DNA from: Toxoplasma gondii ME49
Taxonomy: Eukaryota > Apicomplexa > Conoidasida > Eucoccidiorida > Sarcocystidae
NCBI RefSeq assembly: GCF_000006565.2
Contig: NC_031480.1
Coordinates: forward strand, 4,251,529 to 4,315,528
Direction of reading: 5' to 3'
DNA length: 64,000 nucleotides
This document shows, piece by piece, positions 20,973-33,683 of the stretch; the stretch's first letter is position 1; each line of letters begins with the position of its first letter. A program made the translations under genes and the position numbers. The notes under the pieces were generated by a model, which made no database searches, was not told the origin of the DNA, and saw only the letters and a program-made list of their open reading frames with translations.

Positions 20973-23900
20973 TTAGAGTTTCCTGAGAATGACACCCCAG
21001 TTGTTCGAGTCAAAGTAACACTCAACAACTTCTACTCCTGGGACGCGAGCGCAGAGGCTCAGGAGCTCCTCTCTGCTGAAAACGTGGTAGTATCTCAGAA
21101 CGGTTGTAATCGACTCTTCGCTTCCCCCGTCCTGGTTGCTCGACTCCTCTTTCTTATTCACCTTGGAACATCCCGAACCGCCTTCTGGGAGAGGCGTCTC
21201 GGGCTCTCTGCCGAGCCCGTCTTCCCTCCGGACTTCCGCACCGTCACGAGTGATTTCCGCCGGCGAGAGCTTCCGTGCATGCGTCACGGTGGATTCTTGT
21301 GACGGACCGCTGGCGCTCGCACGACCATCGTAGCTCGGCTCGGTGGAAACGCGACCGGACTGAGGCCTCGCGTTATCCACCGGCTTTCGAGTTTCTAGGG
21401 CCTTCTGAAGATGCCACGGGACGAAGACTGTGAAGCGTAGAGCATTGACACAAATAGGCAGCAGAGAAAAACACGCAGGTGGATTATAACTTCACACGAT
21501 CTAGCCATCGCTGTGCCGCAAGCACAAGTGTTTGGGCCTCAGGATGCGACTGTACACAGCGGCACCGCGCCGGCCTTAGGTACCACGAAGAATCTCGACG
21601 AAAAAATGCTCATAAAAGACTAATTTTCCCGAGGTCCTCCGGTCGCCACGTGAGGTGCGGCAGGGTTGAAACTCGACTAAATCTGTCGGACGGTAACTTT
21701 CGGGCAAAACTTTGAGTTCGTCAACTGAGGGGAAACAGCATACCTAGGCAGGAATACCAGAGATGAAGACTGGAAAAGAGTTAAACTTGAAGGCTAGCAA
21801 TATGCTTGTATCTCTGTGTTGGGGTTCGCGCTCGTCAACTCGCGGAAGGGTGGAGTGGTGACTCAGCAGCGAAAATCAATATCACTCCAAAGGCAAGTCT
21901 GTGGTGAGGAAAACACGAAATTCGAACTCGAAAAACAGTACTTTGTCCTCGTCATGTTCGTGAATTGTGCGTGGGTCACTATTCGCCAGCAGCGAGGCCA
22001 CAAAAGAAATAAAGCTGAGTCACTCCAGTTGGCGTATTCACCCCTGAGCACCCATCCCACACTCTATACGGCTCAGGCCGGGCATCTGTACACCTGCACG
22101 AAGAGCGTAGCGGGTCGAGAGTCTGGAACGGTTTTCACGAGCTATAGGACAGTTTCCTGAAAACGTGGACTCGAAGGAAACGGGTCCTGCCCAGCAAATC
22201 GTTCGTGACCTACCATCTTTGCCCTTGAACTCTCGAGCGCCAATCGAACATTCTTCCTGTCTCTCGGCCCTGCAAGGAAATCCATCCAGAAAAAGCCAGA
22301 GCAGTCAGAGTTGTTTGAAGCCATCCGCACACAGTTCTGCATGCAAGCAGGTGTTCTCTAGAGACTTTTATGAACGATGAGGCAGAAAGTTTCCCAACTT
22401 CACGAACCAGAGAGATCCGCATCTATCAGACGATCACTTCACTCAAGTACGACGAGCATTCAGTATCCGTCATGGGCAAACGAAGGAATGAATACCCGGA
22501 CCAAAGAATTCCGAAGGAGCATCGAGAATGACAAAGAGATAGGCCTCACCAAACGGTTATCAAAATCAGACCTCCAGGTCGGGCAATCCGGCAAAGCTCC
22601 TCGATCGCGCGAAGTCTGCCCACAAGAAAACCGAAACAAAACTGTCACAAAGGAAAGGAAATCGCATGCGTATTTGAATGTATCTGGTCTCTCCGAAGGA
22701 TGGAGCTGCTTCAGGCGAAAACCGGGAATCTTTGTGACCCCTCACTTGTATCAAGAACCATCCCTGCAACGCAAGCGAGGAACACAAAACTGCAGACAGA
22801 CGTACAGACACCCCGCCAAGACAGGCCAGACACATCGACATGTATACGAAATCTCTCGGAAGATATACACATGTACAGATATACATACATATATACATAT
22901 ATATCTATTTCTATATACATATGGATTTCTTCATGCGTAACATCTTTTGAGGGGAAATGAGGAAGGGGCGTTTGGTGGCACTGACGTTCTTTGTCAGTCG
23001 AGAGAGGAAAGCAGAAACATGCGCCTTCTCTGAAGCGCCGAATGCCCTTCCTTTCTGAATTGGTGTTGTTTTCTGAGATGGCACTTCTGCCGGTCGACTG
23101 CTGAGACTGCGTCGCTTGTTCGCGCCGCAGGAAGTCTACTCGACATGACGCCAGCCGGGGAGAGCGAAAGTTCGCCATTTTCTCATCAGCTGGGTTTGCA
23201 GCGGAAAGTAACTTCTTACCGACGCTCTTCGCTCGCGAGGTGATGCGTTACCGCTATGGAGATCACTGCATCCGCAATGCCTGTCGCAGGAGAAGAAAGG
23301 CCAGACAGAAGGAAACGAGTAAGGTGCCGGGAATAAGAGAGAACGTATGTAAATCGAGAGGAAAACGGAGTCAGAACGAAGAGGATGGGGAGCTGTGAGA
23401 GCCCGCGTAAACGACAGGAATGAGATCTTTCAAAGCTTCGCAGTTCTGAGATCTCAGAAGGCAGACGAAACGAAGGCACACACACACACACACATGCCAC
23501 AGCTTATTGAAGCCCCTCGTTTTCACTACTGCGTCAAGCTTCATTTTAGCTTTTTCCTGGATCCAAGGTGGCGGTCCTCGGTCCGAGGCGCCTGCTTCGG
23601 GTAGAGAACGCGTTTGAGACCGCTCTGAATGCCAAAGCGCGCGTCTCTCGGTGCCCACGGTGCTTTCCAAATGCCTACCCCCGCGAAGGTTCGTGTTGAG
23701 GCAAGTTGCCACTGCCAGTCGCCCACGCGCATGTGCCTTTTCTTGTGCCAACTCGAGGAGAGGCCGAGAGAGATCGACCCCCATGAGGAGACACTCCCCA
23801 GGATCAACAAGGTGCCCTGGCGACGACGAAGACGAAGACGGCGAGGCAGATGACGGCTGAGACGTAGCTGAACAGCATGCACGCGTTTCAGAGGGCAAAC

Positions 23901-24796
23901 GCGAAGTCCTAGGAGACGGTGGGGAAGACGAGCAACGGGGCGAGGAGGCACACGTAGGACCGCAGGGAACACACTGAAGATACTTTCCGTTGCCGCAGCC
24001 AACATCGACGACGAGGGAGTACTTGGGCAGTCCCTCAAGAAACGTCCGGACTTTTGGCCACGGTTTATATCTGCAAGAGCCACAGAAGAGACAGTGGAGA
24101 ATCCACACTCGAGACTTCTGCGTGACAAGGAAAACAAGGGTGCGCCGCATACACGCCCCTCCGGCGGCCCAACAGACCGAGAAAACTCGATTCCTATCCA
24201 CCGCTTCGCAACTTCACCTCATATCTGTACGGTGCTTTCCAGCGTCGCGGGAGCCTGCAGGTACGTAGACTAGGGAAAAGTGGATTACTGTTTAGGGCTC
24301 CATCTAGAAAACGCGTATAATAAATTCAGTGAAGATTACGTGGATATGCTGTACCACCATATGTAAAGTCGTCACGCCTCCACGAATGCCAAGAAGCATG
24401 GAGAAAAAAAGCAAAAAGACACTTGGAGGGACGGGGTAGAACGGAGTTGCGAAAGATGACGCACCTTGTATGGGAGAAGTGTGTGGCGATCCGGTCGTAT
24501 ACAGCGCCAACGAACTCTCTTTCGAGCTCTTCGGTCTTGCCTTCTTTGAGAAGCTGATCGGCCACTGGGTCGCAAACTTTCTCCCTCGGCGGCATTTTCA
24601 CACGTTCCTTCTTCTTCTTCTCCTTCTTCCTTCTCGGCGGTTCGCTTGTGGTCGTCCTCCCTTTTTCGATGTCTTCGTTTCGTCCCCCTTCGCCTTGCTC
24701 TTTGTCGTTTCCCCGACCACCGCCGACACCCGGTGACTCGGCACTCGAGTGTACAGACGCTGACCGCTCTTGCATCGCCGCTGGAAGCTGTGTCAT
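20973..24796 (-). CDS. TRM9: TRM9-type tRNA wobble-uridine methyltransferase (ALKBH8 methyltransferase-domain family)
   Basis: Six exons joined by matching phases: 24796-24465, 24070-23679, 23280-23220, 22615-22550, 22269-22214 and 21427-20973, giving 453 residues. Every junction restores a family motif. Exon 1 ends ATHFSHTR and exon 2 continues YKPWPKV. SAM motif I is [12 protein letters not shown] (about residues 131-142), followed by [12 protein letters not shown]. Exons 3 and 4 join [15 protein letters not shown] to [15 protein letters not shown]. Exons 5 and 6 join AREFKGKD to VFVPWH. The C-terminus [11 protein letters not shown]...[11 protein letters not shown] is the TRM9 ending. Family members, with Trm112, make mcm5U from cm5U at tRNA position 34. 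There is no AlkB or RRM domain, so it is the yeast-like stand-alone form. Low-complexity insertions sit after motif I and before RYYHVF. The N-terminus is a Lys-rich tail. Confidence 0.92.
22863..22922. repeat. TA-rich microsatellite in TRM9 intron
   Basis: Imperfect (AT)n/(ATAC)n tract in the intron between exons 3 and 4 of the TRM9-like gene. Confidence 0.75.
23477..23494. repeat. (CA)9 microsatellite
   Basis: Nine CA repeats in the intron between exons 2 and 3 of the TRM9-like gene. Confidence 0.9.
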
Positions 24797-27700
24797 CTCG
24801 GTGCGGTTCCTTGTTGATGTTTTCGCACTCGCCCATCGATAGTTCCACGACCGGTTTAGGGGTCGACAACAAGATGACCTTTGGAAGGCGGATAGAGGAC
24901 AAGGCCGAAGCTTACGGCGGCAGCCGTTCAGCGCTCCCAGTATCCTCTAGACGCCGAAAGTTAAGGGCTTCGTTTCGTCATTGTATATGTCTAGCCGTGC
25001 CGTTTCAGAATCGGTCGCAGCTGTTCTCTGCTTACACCGCACAGAGCCAAGCGAGACTCACTCAGGACGTGGCAGAGTCGACGAGGTCTTTCCCGTCGCC
25101 AGAAACTTTAGAAACTTTTGCGCAATCTAATGGCTCCTACAGATCAATTGAGTGAGGATGTTCAGCGGAATGAAGGTCGCTCGCTCGCAAAGCTCATTTC
25201 GGGAGTGTCCATTGTTGTGGAAAGATGCGCTGCATGCGCGACGTCCAGCAAAGAATGCGGGGAGACGTAGACGTGAAGTGAGCCTCCAGGAAAAGAACCA
25301 TTTGGAAAAGCCGTCGCGTGGAATGGGAAAACCAAGAGGGGTATGTTCTCCGAGGTGTCTGCAATTCGATAGACGTTAGCCGTTGCCCAAGGACTTGCAA
25401 TTTTTTTCCATCTGCATGCTTGTCTCGATGAGTTTCAAGCATGCAGTTCTAGCGGAGAAACGACCCGGGTCAACAGCGAGTTCCTTTGCTAAACCGACGT
25501 ACCGCAGTTTTTTCCGGTCCTCCTGGTAAGGATCTGCCATTGACACTGCGGGTGATTCGAGCTGGGTAGACGACAGGTTTAACGTCTAATTCTTCGCTGC
25601 ACAAGAGACTGTCGCTTCTATTGGTTCTGGTGGCCGTGCTGTGTTTAAGGAAAGGTTAACGTTTCGCTTTCGCACTCCACAAGGTTTACAATACCAATCT
25701 GGTAGCGCGCAGCATTCAGCTTGCTCAGTACTCGCTGCAGTTCACACCGCTTTTACTTCTTCGTAGGTGAGTGATGCGCTACTACAAGAATGGCAAGGTT
25801 ATCTGTTCAGACACGAAGAGGGAAACACTCTGTCTCGGAACACTAATTTGCGGCTGAGGACGGCAGGCTTACCGAGTTTGCAGATTGGACCCTCTCCCCC
25901 ATGTGAGTCGATCTCTATGCGGGGACAGCGTGACGCGTGACAAAGCCGTGTACACACGCTTGACCAAATGCTGTGAGGGTGGTAGGCGATGAGCGTTGAC
26001 TGGCGACAGCTTTTGCCATGAAAAATATCGCTTGTAAAGGGCCTGAGTTCGTGCGTACCCACCAGGCAGAAACTTCAATGCAGGAATCCATCTGAGGTAT
26101 CTGCCGCTTGAAAGAGTTTTGCATCGAACTACAGGATGAAATAGGGTCATCGTTTTCAGTCGCGTGAATCTCAGTTCAGAAATCGGTGCCCGTTACCGGT
26201 TTTTGTATCAGGACTTGCCGCGTATGGCATCCCACCATATGTTTGTAACCGTTCTCAGAACATGCTGGATATGTATGCGTTAAAAAGATGCCCAACTAAG
26301 GCACACTTCAATCTGCACTAACGACTGGAATGATATCTTTGAATCCATTCAAGTATTTATACCGTTCCTTCTTTTATGCACTGCTCTACATCCAAACACT
26401 CCTTTAAGGGTCAAAGATCAGCTAGGGTTGCGGCAGTACGGTGCGTTCACGGTGACTTTTTTACTAGCCGTCATAGGACGTGACGGTTGGTCTTTTCTGT
26501 GGCAGGTGCGGGCGGATACCGCCTGCAAGAGACAGTCGTTGTGACGACATCAAACACACTGGGCCATTTTGGTTCACTCTTATGAATAACGTCTCTGCAG
26601 AATTACGGCCGCTTACTTCTTGTTCTCACGGCAGCCGGGTGACCGAGAAAGTTTTCATCACCCTTAGTCTTTGAGTGTATATATTCAGGCGAACACTGGC
26701 TTCAATAATCGATACGCTCCTGTGTTTCGAGGAGGCTGGAAAAGCAAGTTAGCCTAATAGACTGTGTTGAGGAAGCATGTTGTTTTTTCGCTGAGTCTCT
26801 TGCTGTTAGTCTACAATGTGCTTGTAGAATCTAGGTGACAGTCACACAGTCACAGGCTGATAAAGCTCAGGAGGCGTCGGCTTTTAGGATGCCCTTCCAA
26901 AAAGCCCCAAAAGCGTCACCGTTCAGCGCACTGCCTTCAAGGTGAAGCCGCGCAAGCTCCTCTAACTGATGTGTGTGCCGGGGAAAACTCGCGTGTTGCC
27001 TCCGCGGCCACTCGACTTCTCGTTATTTCCAAATCGGGCAGTCCGCTACAATCACACTCGCTTACCAGCTACTGTTTCCACTGCAGATCACATTTGTTTC
27101 ATCTTACTACCTGCCGGGCGTCGCTCCCGTCTCAGCCGCGCTATCTATTTCGAACGACGGCGCTGCTTTGTGAACGTGTCATGTAGTCACAGTGATGGGC
27201 CTGCAACGGGACATTAGACCGAACCTGCGATAGATTGAAATGGTGCAACCGCTAAGCCTCTCTTTCTTGCGTCGGTAAAACGGCTGTTTGTCAATATCCC
27301 TTCAATGGCAGGAATTAGGTTTTGAGAACCCAGTAAGAACGCCCTGCGCACATCCATATGGCCTTTAAAATCCGAACGAGAGAAGCATTTGGCTGTGCAG
27401 GGCACAACGTCTTCAATATCAGTTGTCTTTTGGGAAGACGGGGATCGAGTTTGTAGATATGTTTTGTAGAATTCGTAGAGTCGCAACGTAGACCCGTACT
27501 CGTCCACTTCAGAGCCGCCTCTCAACGTTCAAAGAAGTGTTCCGTGGTTTTCTGTTCATTCCTTAGTCACAAAAGGCAGAAAATCGTGCAATGTGTCCAG
27601 TGCGGTTGCATCAAAAATATCAAATTTCTGGTGTGGGGGACAACCGTGTAGTGTTCTGTGTTTTTTCATGCATGTGCAGCATGCCACAGTGGTACGCACC

Positions 27701-28221
27701 ACCTCTGCGCGTTTCCGCGGCGGTAGTCGTGCAAGAACCTGGCAGGCGACCATAAAAAGAAAGTGAGGCCCCTCACAAAATGCCTACGATCCTACAGCAT
27801 GACATACATTATCTCCATATCTGTTTCGCATTACGTGGAAACAAATTTCCTTTGCCCTCCGCTGTATTCCACCTAGAGGAAGCAGAGACGTACATCGAAT
27901 TGTACAGACGCTGGAACTACTTTCTCGAACCTCTAGGGGTACCAGTGGGCGTACGTATTCCGGAATTTGAGTAGCTTTCAGAATTCAATAACGTCTGATT
28001 GGCGGTCAAATTCCACGGAGGTTAAACTGAAACAGCAATCAAAGTACAGTTCGCAGAACCGATTATTCAACACAACTACGGTTTTTCTGAAAGGAGACAA
28101 GGCCGCATCTGTCACCGATTCCGGTTGTCCAAGTCCTGCATAACCTATTTAGTGTAGACATCTCGTCCCTTAATAGATTCAAACGATTCTACGGACCAGA
28201 AAAAAGAACGTCGCCTTCAGC
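24797..28221. other. Divergent intergenic region between TRM9 and DNAAF1, no supported gene
   Basis: This region must carry the promoters of both divergent genes. A short plus-strand frame at 27781-27974 encodes a peptide with a plausible soluble segment (EEAETYIELYRRWNYFLEPL), but it has no start context, partner exon or homolog I know. An AT-rich stretch near 26270-26420 is unexplained; I could not match it to mitochondrial genes. Confidence 0.4.
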
Positions 28222-31200
28222 ATGCATGAGGACAATCTATCGGGCGAGGAAGGGCTCGCAGGCCCCGTCTCGTCCGTTTTTAGCGGATCCCGTGAAACCC
28301 TTTGTGCTCGTGAACACACAACAACTGACTCTGACAGTCAGGCAACATCAAGTAACCAACCATTCGTAGAAATGGCGAATAACAGCGAGACGGCATCCGG
28401 CCCTCCAGCGGTACCAGCCATGACCAGAGCACTTCTACGTCAGATCTGCAAAGGTAATATGGCAAAATCCCACACGCCCGAATTCCAAACGTATGTTAGG
28501 ACCTCAGAAACAGTACACTTCGAATCTGTCGGAAAACTAACCGCTGATGCGTGGCCGGAAATGTGAAAGAGTGTTATCGACAGGTTTATGGGCCTAGGTA
28601 GCGGCTGCAGTTGATCCGCGGAAATCGGCCCATATGCTTGTAAAAAAGGAAAATGTGGTGGCATATCTGTTCCTGTTCACAGAAAGCGGACAGTATGAGA
28701 CTCCAGCTCTGAATGACAAGTTGTATTTCCACTTTCGAGGCTTCACTAAGATCGAGAACCTCGACAACTACACCAAAGTGAGGGCTCTCTGGCTGGAAGG
28801 AAATGGCATTCGCAATATCGAAGGGCTGGACAATCTGAAGGAGCTGCAGTGTCTGTAAGGCCGCCTTCTCAAAAACTGCGCGTTCAGTGACCATCGCAAC
28901 ACACGTGCAGAGACCGGAATGCGACAGAAAAACAACTGGCCAACTTGGTGGCCGCTAAATTCATCAGCCAGAATAGAAAGAGGGAAAGATGTCAGAGGCA
29001 TCGAGTCGTCAGTATTGTCAAGTCTAAGCACCGCTGGAAACTCGGGTGAACGACACACATGAACTTCCGGTTAGCTGCTGTTCACTGCGGAGTTCTTTAC
29101 TTGTTAGAATGGGAATAAAGGCCCTGTGTGATTTTCCGAAATGAACAGGTTTTTGCAACAGAACTGCATCAGGGAAATTCAGAACCTGGATAGCTGCACA
29201 AAACTAGTCACGCTGGATCTTTCATATAACTGTATCCGAAGAATTCAAGGTTTGTCGTCCCTTCCGCATCTGAATAACATCAAACTCGCCTACAACGCCT
29301 TTGAGACAATTGATGTAAGTATTTCTCGGCTGAGCACAGGCACCTGGTGTTCCCGCTTGCAACGGGCGCAGACATCTTTTATCCACATGAAACGTCTTGA
29401 GCAGGTCGTCGCCATTCTTGTTTGATATAACAGTCCAATAAAAGCGAGGCACCTCACACTTGGTCGCCTCACCAGTTAAATCAATGTTAGAACGCTGCTG
29501 CAACGCGTGCCGTATCTCTCATATCTGTCACAGGACATTCGCGGCCTGGCCGAATGCCGAGCGCTAACAAATTTGGATCTCTCGCACAATTACATAGACC
29601 TCGGAAACTCAAGTGAAAACAGTTCCGACCTCATTTGGCCCTCTGCTCATGGTGAAGCGAATATGGTGGAATCACTTCCAGAGGGGGTTCCCTCCGGCAG
29701 CTCAGCGAGAGCTGTTTCATTAGTTCCCGGAGGGTGTGACGCGGAAGCCCATCATGTCCAGAGTGATTCTGACTGGCTTGTAAATTTCATCGAGCTTCTA
29801 CGACAAGTGCCAGGGCTGACGTGCTTGTATTTCCATGGAAACCCTGTGATCCGAAAACTTTCGTATTACCGCAAACGCATAGTTGCCGGTAAGCGCTCCC
29901 GTTGATTCTGGACTTCCTGGTTTGATCGTCCTCTCCATTCGACTGTAGTATGGCAGGGCTTCGAGTCTCCACGTCCTCAGACACGGCAGACCTGGTGATC
30001 CGAGTTTAGACTGCAAAGAAGCACGTCAATATACCAGTTTCTGCGATGTGTTTTTCTCCTGGCCTCTTAGGCCTGCCTGGCCTGAGGTACTTGGACGACC
30101 GCCCCATCAAACCCATGGAACGACAAGCCAGTGAAGCCTGGGTGAATGGAGGAAAGGACGCCGAGACAGCAGCCATTAAGAGATTCAAGGACGCAGAAAA
30201 AATGCAGTTCACCTGTTATCTGGAAGACTTCCGAAGAATGCAAGTACGGAGAAGCGGCTTGGCTCTCGTTTCCACCGACATTCTTCACCCCACAGCAGAC
30301 GCGTTTCAGCAGATCCCGTCAAAAATATGGGTAGCTCCACACTCAGAAGTTTATTCCTAACATGTGGTTTTTGTATATCATTGCTGAAATCTTCGCCCAC
30401 GAGTGGTTTGCAGAACAAATACAAGGAAAATGTGCGCAGAGCGCTTGACCGAATTGCAAGAGAAGAGGCACAAAGGGCGCAGACGGCAGCTTCAAGGGGT
30501 GAGCGAATATTAAGTCGAGAGCCTCACAGAACATCTAACAGGAAATCCCTAGCTAGAACTTGCATGCCCTTTGTAACTGTGTCGTGTCGCACTTTCACTC
30601 TCACCGATTTGCAACACGACCCCGTGAGGGGGTCTGGGGCGCAGAACATTTATTGCTTGCTTCCAGCACTCGTCCTGTTCCCCCATTTGATTTTATGAAA
30701 AGTTAATCGGGCGCAAAACCCACCGAAATACGTTCTTTGGTTCACTTCGCAGCTACGCCCGCTGAAGCCAGGGTCTGGACTCAAGAAGAGCAAAAAAACG
30801 AGATAGCACGGGCAGATGCCGTTCGGCGACGCTGGCTGCAAGCAGCAGATACAGAGCAGCAAGCGATTGAGATGCCTCGGAGCGAGACTCATTCATCAGG
30901 TTCGAGGAATAACGACCGTAGTAGCATAGTCGCTGCTGCAGCTGAAGTAAGGGGGCAGCTCTTAGAGACGACCACGTGGAGGAGACCGCCGCAAGAAAAC
31001 ACGAATGAATCTCTTGGCCATTCTTTCCTTGGAGTCGAACACGATGCCCCTACGTCCGTAGGCGCATCCACAGACTCTCACGACCTAGGTAAGACAGCGC
31101 TATGCTCTAAAAATGTTACGACTTGAAGGTTTTTCTGGTCCGGTGGAAAAAACATGTTTCGGCAACAGGAAGAAGAAACGTGCTTTAGATTTCAGTTCGA

Positions 31201-31861
31201 TTAATCCAGCACAAGGAAAGTCTTCCACCAGGTCCGATCCCCCAGGCGCCGCTTTCTCGATTACAGATATTCGACTGAAAGGGCACCCTCTTAGGTGTCA
31301 CGTACCAAACGTGGCCACTGAGTCGACGGAGCAGCACGCTAAGCACTTGCGACGGGATCTCATATGCCTCATTCGTCTTGTTTCATGAAGAGCCACAGAC
31401 CCAGGTCTTGTCAACGCACCTTAACAACACGGTGCATGTCTGAGTGTCGCTGTCTGCGCGCAGCTACGATCTCTGATGACTGCGGTAGGGATGCCGCTCC
31501 TTTGGCAGGTGGTATAGACGAGCTACCTTCACTGGAATCAGATGTGCCCGGGTCTCCTACTTCCGAAAATGCGCATTTTGTCACTCAAGACCAGCAGACT
31601 TTGGCGGTACGGGACACAGAGGTTCATGTGGAGAAACTTCACGACATGAGTAAGCATAACAAGGATTCTACTCGCACGTCAACTGCCGACATTGGCGTCT
31701 CCAGCAGACCCCGCAGACGGAATCCCCAGTCACCGGCGTGTGCAGATGCCGAAGCAACGGTTTCAGTTTTGAATGACGACAGCTCTTTGTCAGGGTCTAC
31801 CACGGTGTGTACAGGAGTTCAAGTGGAGAAGCATGCGTTCCGTTTTGATAGGCTGGACTAA
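28222..31861 (+). CDS. DNAAF1: DNAAF1/ODA7 (LRRC50), axonemal dynein assembly factor
   Basis: Eight exons, all phases consistent: 28222-28453, 28683-28854, 29149-29314, 29534-29888, 30071-30243, 30414-30498, 30753-31088 and 31464-31861, giving 638 residues. It opens with a Ser/Glu-rich leader, then [11 protein letters not shown] and [17 protein letters not shown], the conserved DNAAF1 entry to its leucine-rich repeats. LRRs follow: [70 protein letters not shown], then the cap [20 protein letters not shown] and LRYLDDRPI...EAWVNGG. A helical stretch and a Ser/Thr-rich tail end the protein. DNAAF1 works in the cytoplasm to pre-assemble outer and inner dynein arms before they enter the flagellum. 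In this lineage only microgametes have axonemes, so stage-restricted expression is expected (inference). A ~50-residue acidic/Ser insertion lies in the last LRR region. Confidence 0.95.
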
Positions 31862-33683
31862 GGGTCATGCAATCCATGCGTCACCGCTGTTCAAAATATA
31901 AGGAGCTGATTTCCGCGATTCCAGGAAGATCCTTGATTACCCGCATGCATACTAGATGTCCCCACATGCTAGACCCTTCGTTAATGCTGTTTTTCCTTCG
32001 GCTTAACCGTGTCTACTCTGGAGTCGCGCACATTCCCAGCATGACACCGCCAACTCTGTTTGGGATGTGTCCCCTGCTATATGGTGCGCTGATTTGTTAT
32101 GCAACACAACACAACCTGGTGTTGCACAGGAGATACCATCTGGTTGTGTCCCAGTGACAATTGGGAAGGATTAATACTTTGGATTTAAAATGAGAAACTA
32201 GGTTTGTGCGCACCCTTGGTGCACGAATCCGCGTGGCTAGCAGCAGGAAAAACTCTGATCAGAAGGATGCCTTTCTAGTCACCAAATGTGGTGTTCAGCA
32301 ACTTCCGTTCTATCAGGTTTGTCACGTTCACCGGTCCGGATACGCCCACATCTCCGGTTGCGTTGCCACATCTGCCACATAGATGATTGAGACAAAATAA
32401 CGCACTGTACTTCCTCTCTTCTCCATAAAGAACCTACTCACACACCATATGAAGGTGTCAAAAACAAGAATCCAGGGAGAAGCTACGTCCTTGTTACTGC
32501 TGTTGTTGGTTCGTGTCCCGGGGCAGTTTGAAGTTAAGGTTTTCACAGGGTTACACTAGCCAGAAGGTGGGGTCGAAGTTTCGAGGTATCTCGCTCCTGT
32601 ATGGGCGTTCATTTCGAGTACAAAAATTTTGCTGGAGCGAAACAGTCCTCCGTCATGACAATGTTCATCGAAGTCAATGGAAGAACGGATCATTTGGCAC
32701 CTTGGCCGCACGTGGAGAGGCGACTGGCACGAACACACTCTTTCTTCGAAAGGATTCGTGGAAGCAGATCGATCAGAAGGAACCGGGCTGAGTGTGAAAT
32801 ACAGAGTGACGCGGGACATAAAACCCACAGTAAGTGGGTCTGTAAGACACAGCTGTTGCTTCAGTACGGCAACAGCGCATGCCACAGTGAGTTGCCGGCT
32901 TGTGAATACAACGTGCATGCACGAGTCCGCAAACAACGGGTGTACAAAAAAGATCCTCAGCAACAAGCACGTGACATCTCGTTTCGACAACTTTTATTCG
33001 TCTACAGTTTGGCATGGATTGCGGATTCACTCATCTTCTGGGCATTCAGCGAACGCCTCATGGCGCGATCCCGCTTTGGAGGTGCGTGTTACAGCGGGCA
33101 GCGAGAAAGGTGACATTGTTGTCTAGTGAGATAGGGGTTGTGTGTACTGTGCTTTCCCAGTTTCTTCGAGCCTTCCCTCAGTGGTCCCTTTACTGTGCAT
33201 GTTTGAAGTGTTAGCGTGGTGATGTGCGGTATTCAGCTGGCAGTGAACAAATTTTGGCCACAGATGCGTACATGTAGCAAGGTACATACACCGCGTGGTC
33301 AACACACTCGTCCGTCGGTGCGAGTGACTCCTCACGAACAAGAATCGTTGATGACCGTTTTTTTTTTCGGGAAGAGCAGCACTGGCCTTTGTTCCCGATT
33401 TGTCCTGGTTCCTCGCTCGTGCATGACAATTTCTGAGAAATCGCGAACGTTGTCCTGTTTGCCGCGGACGCACTCCCATTTCAAACCGGTTCACTGTTGT
33501 CTGAACGAGGGAAAGTACGTCCAGTCCTGCACTTCCTGGGTACTTTCACGACTCGTGAAAAACCCAGACAGACATGTGTAAGACCGGCAACCACGTGCCT
33601 TCTGCCCTGAAATCTGTGTCGTTTCCCGCGGTAATTTTTTTGTCCGCCTGGCCGCCTCTCTGCCCACAGAGACCAGGCACACC
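31862..33683. other. Intergenic region between DNAAF1 and NudC, no supported gene
   Basis: Both flanking genes are on the plus strand, so this holds the DNAAF1 3' end and NudC promoter. A plus-strand frame of 170 codons at 32601-33113 has no recognisable motif and no splice partners. I do not call it. Confidence 0.4.

Noticed and set aside
23371..23470. Possible TRM9 exon reading [13 protein letters not shown]
   Set aside because: No donor there leaves the phase required by the next exon. The donor at 23679/23678 joins NLRG to GIADAVIS with the length expected of the family.
26270..26420. AT-rich block as a second mitochondrial insert
   Set aside because: Translations in all frames gave no clear cox1, cox3 or cob segment, so composition is the only evidence.
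31113..31388. Possible extra DNAAF1 exon (reads [15 protein letters not shown])
   Set aside because: No acceptor there fits the phase left by the exon ending at 31088, whereas the acceptor at 31463 does.
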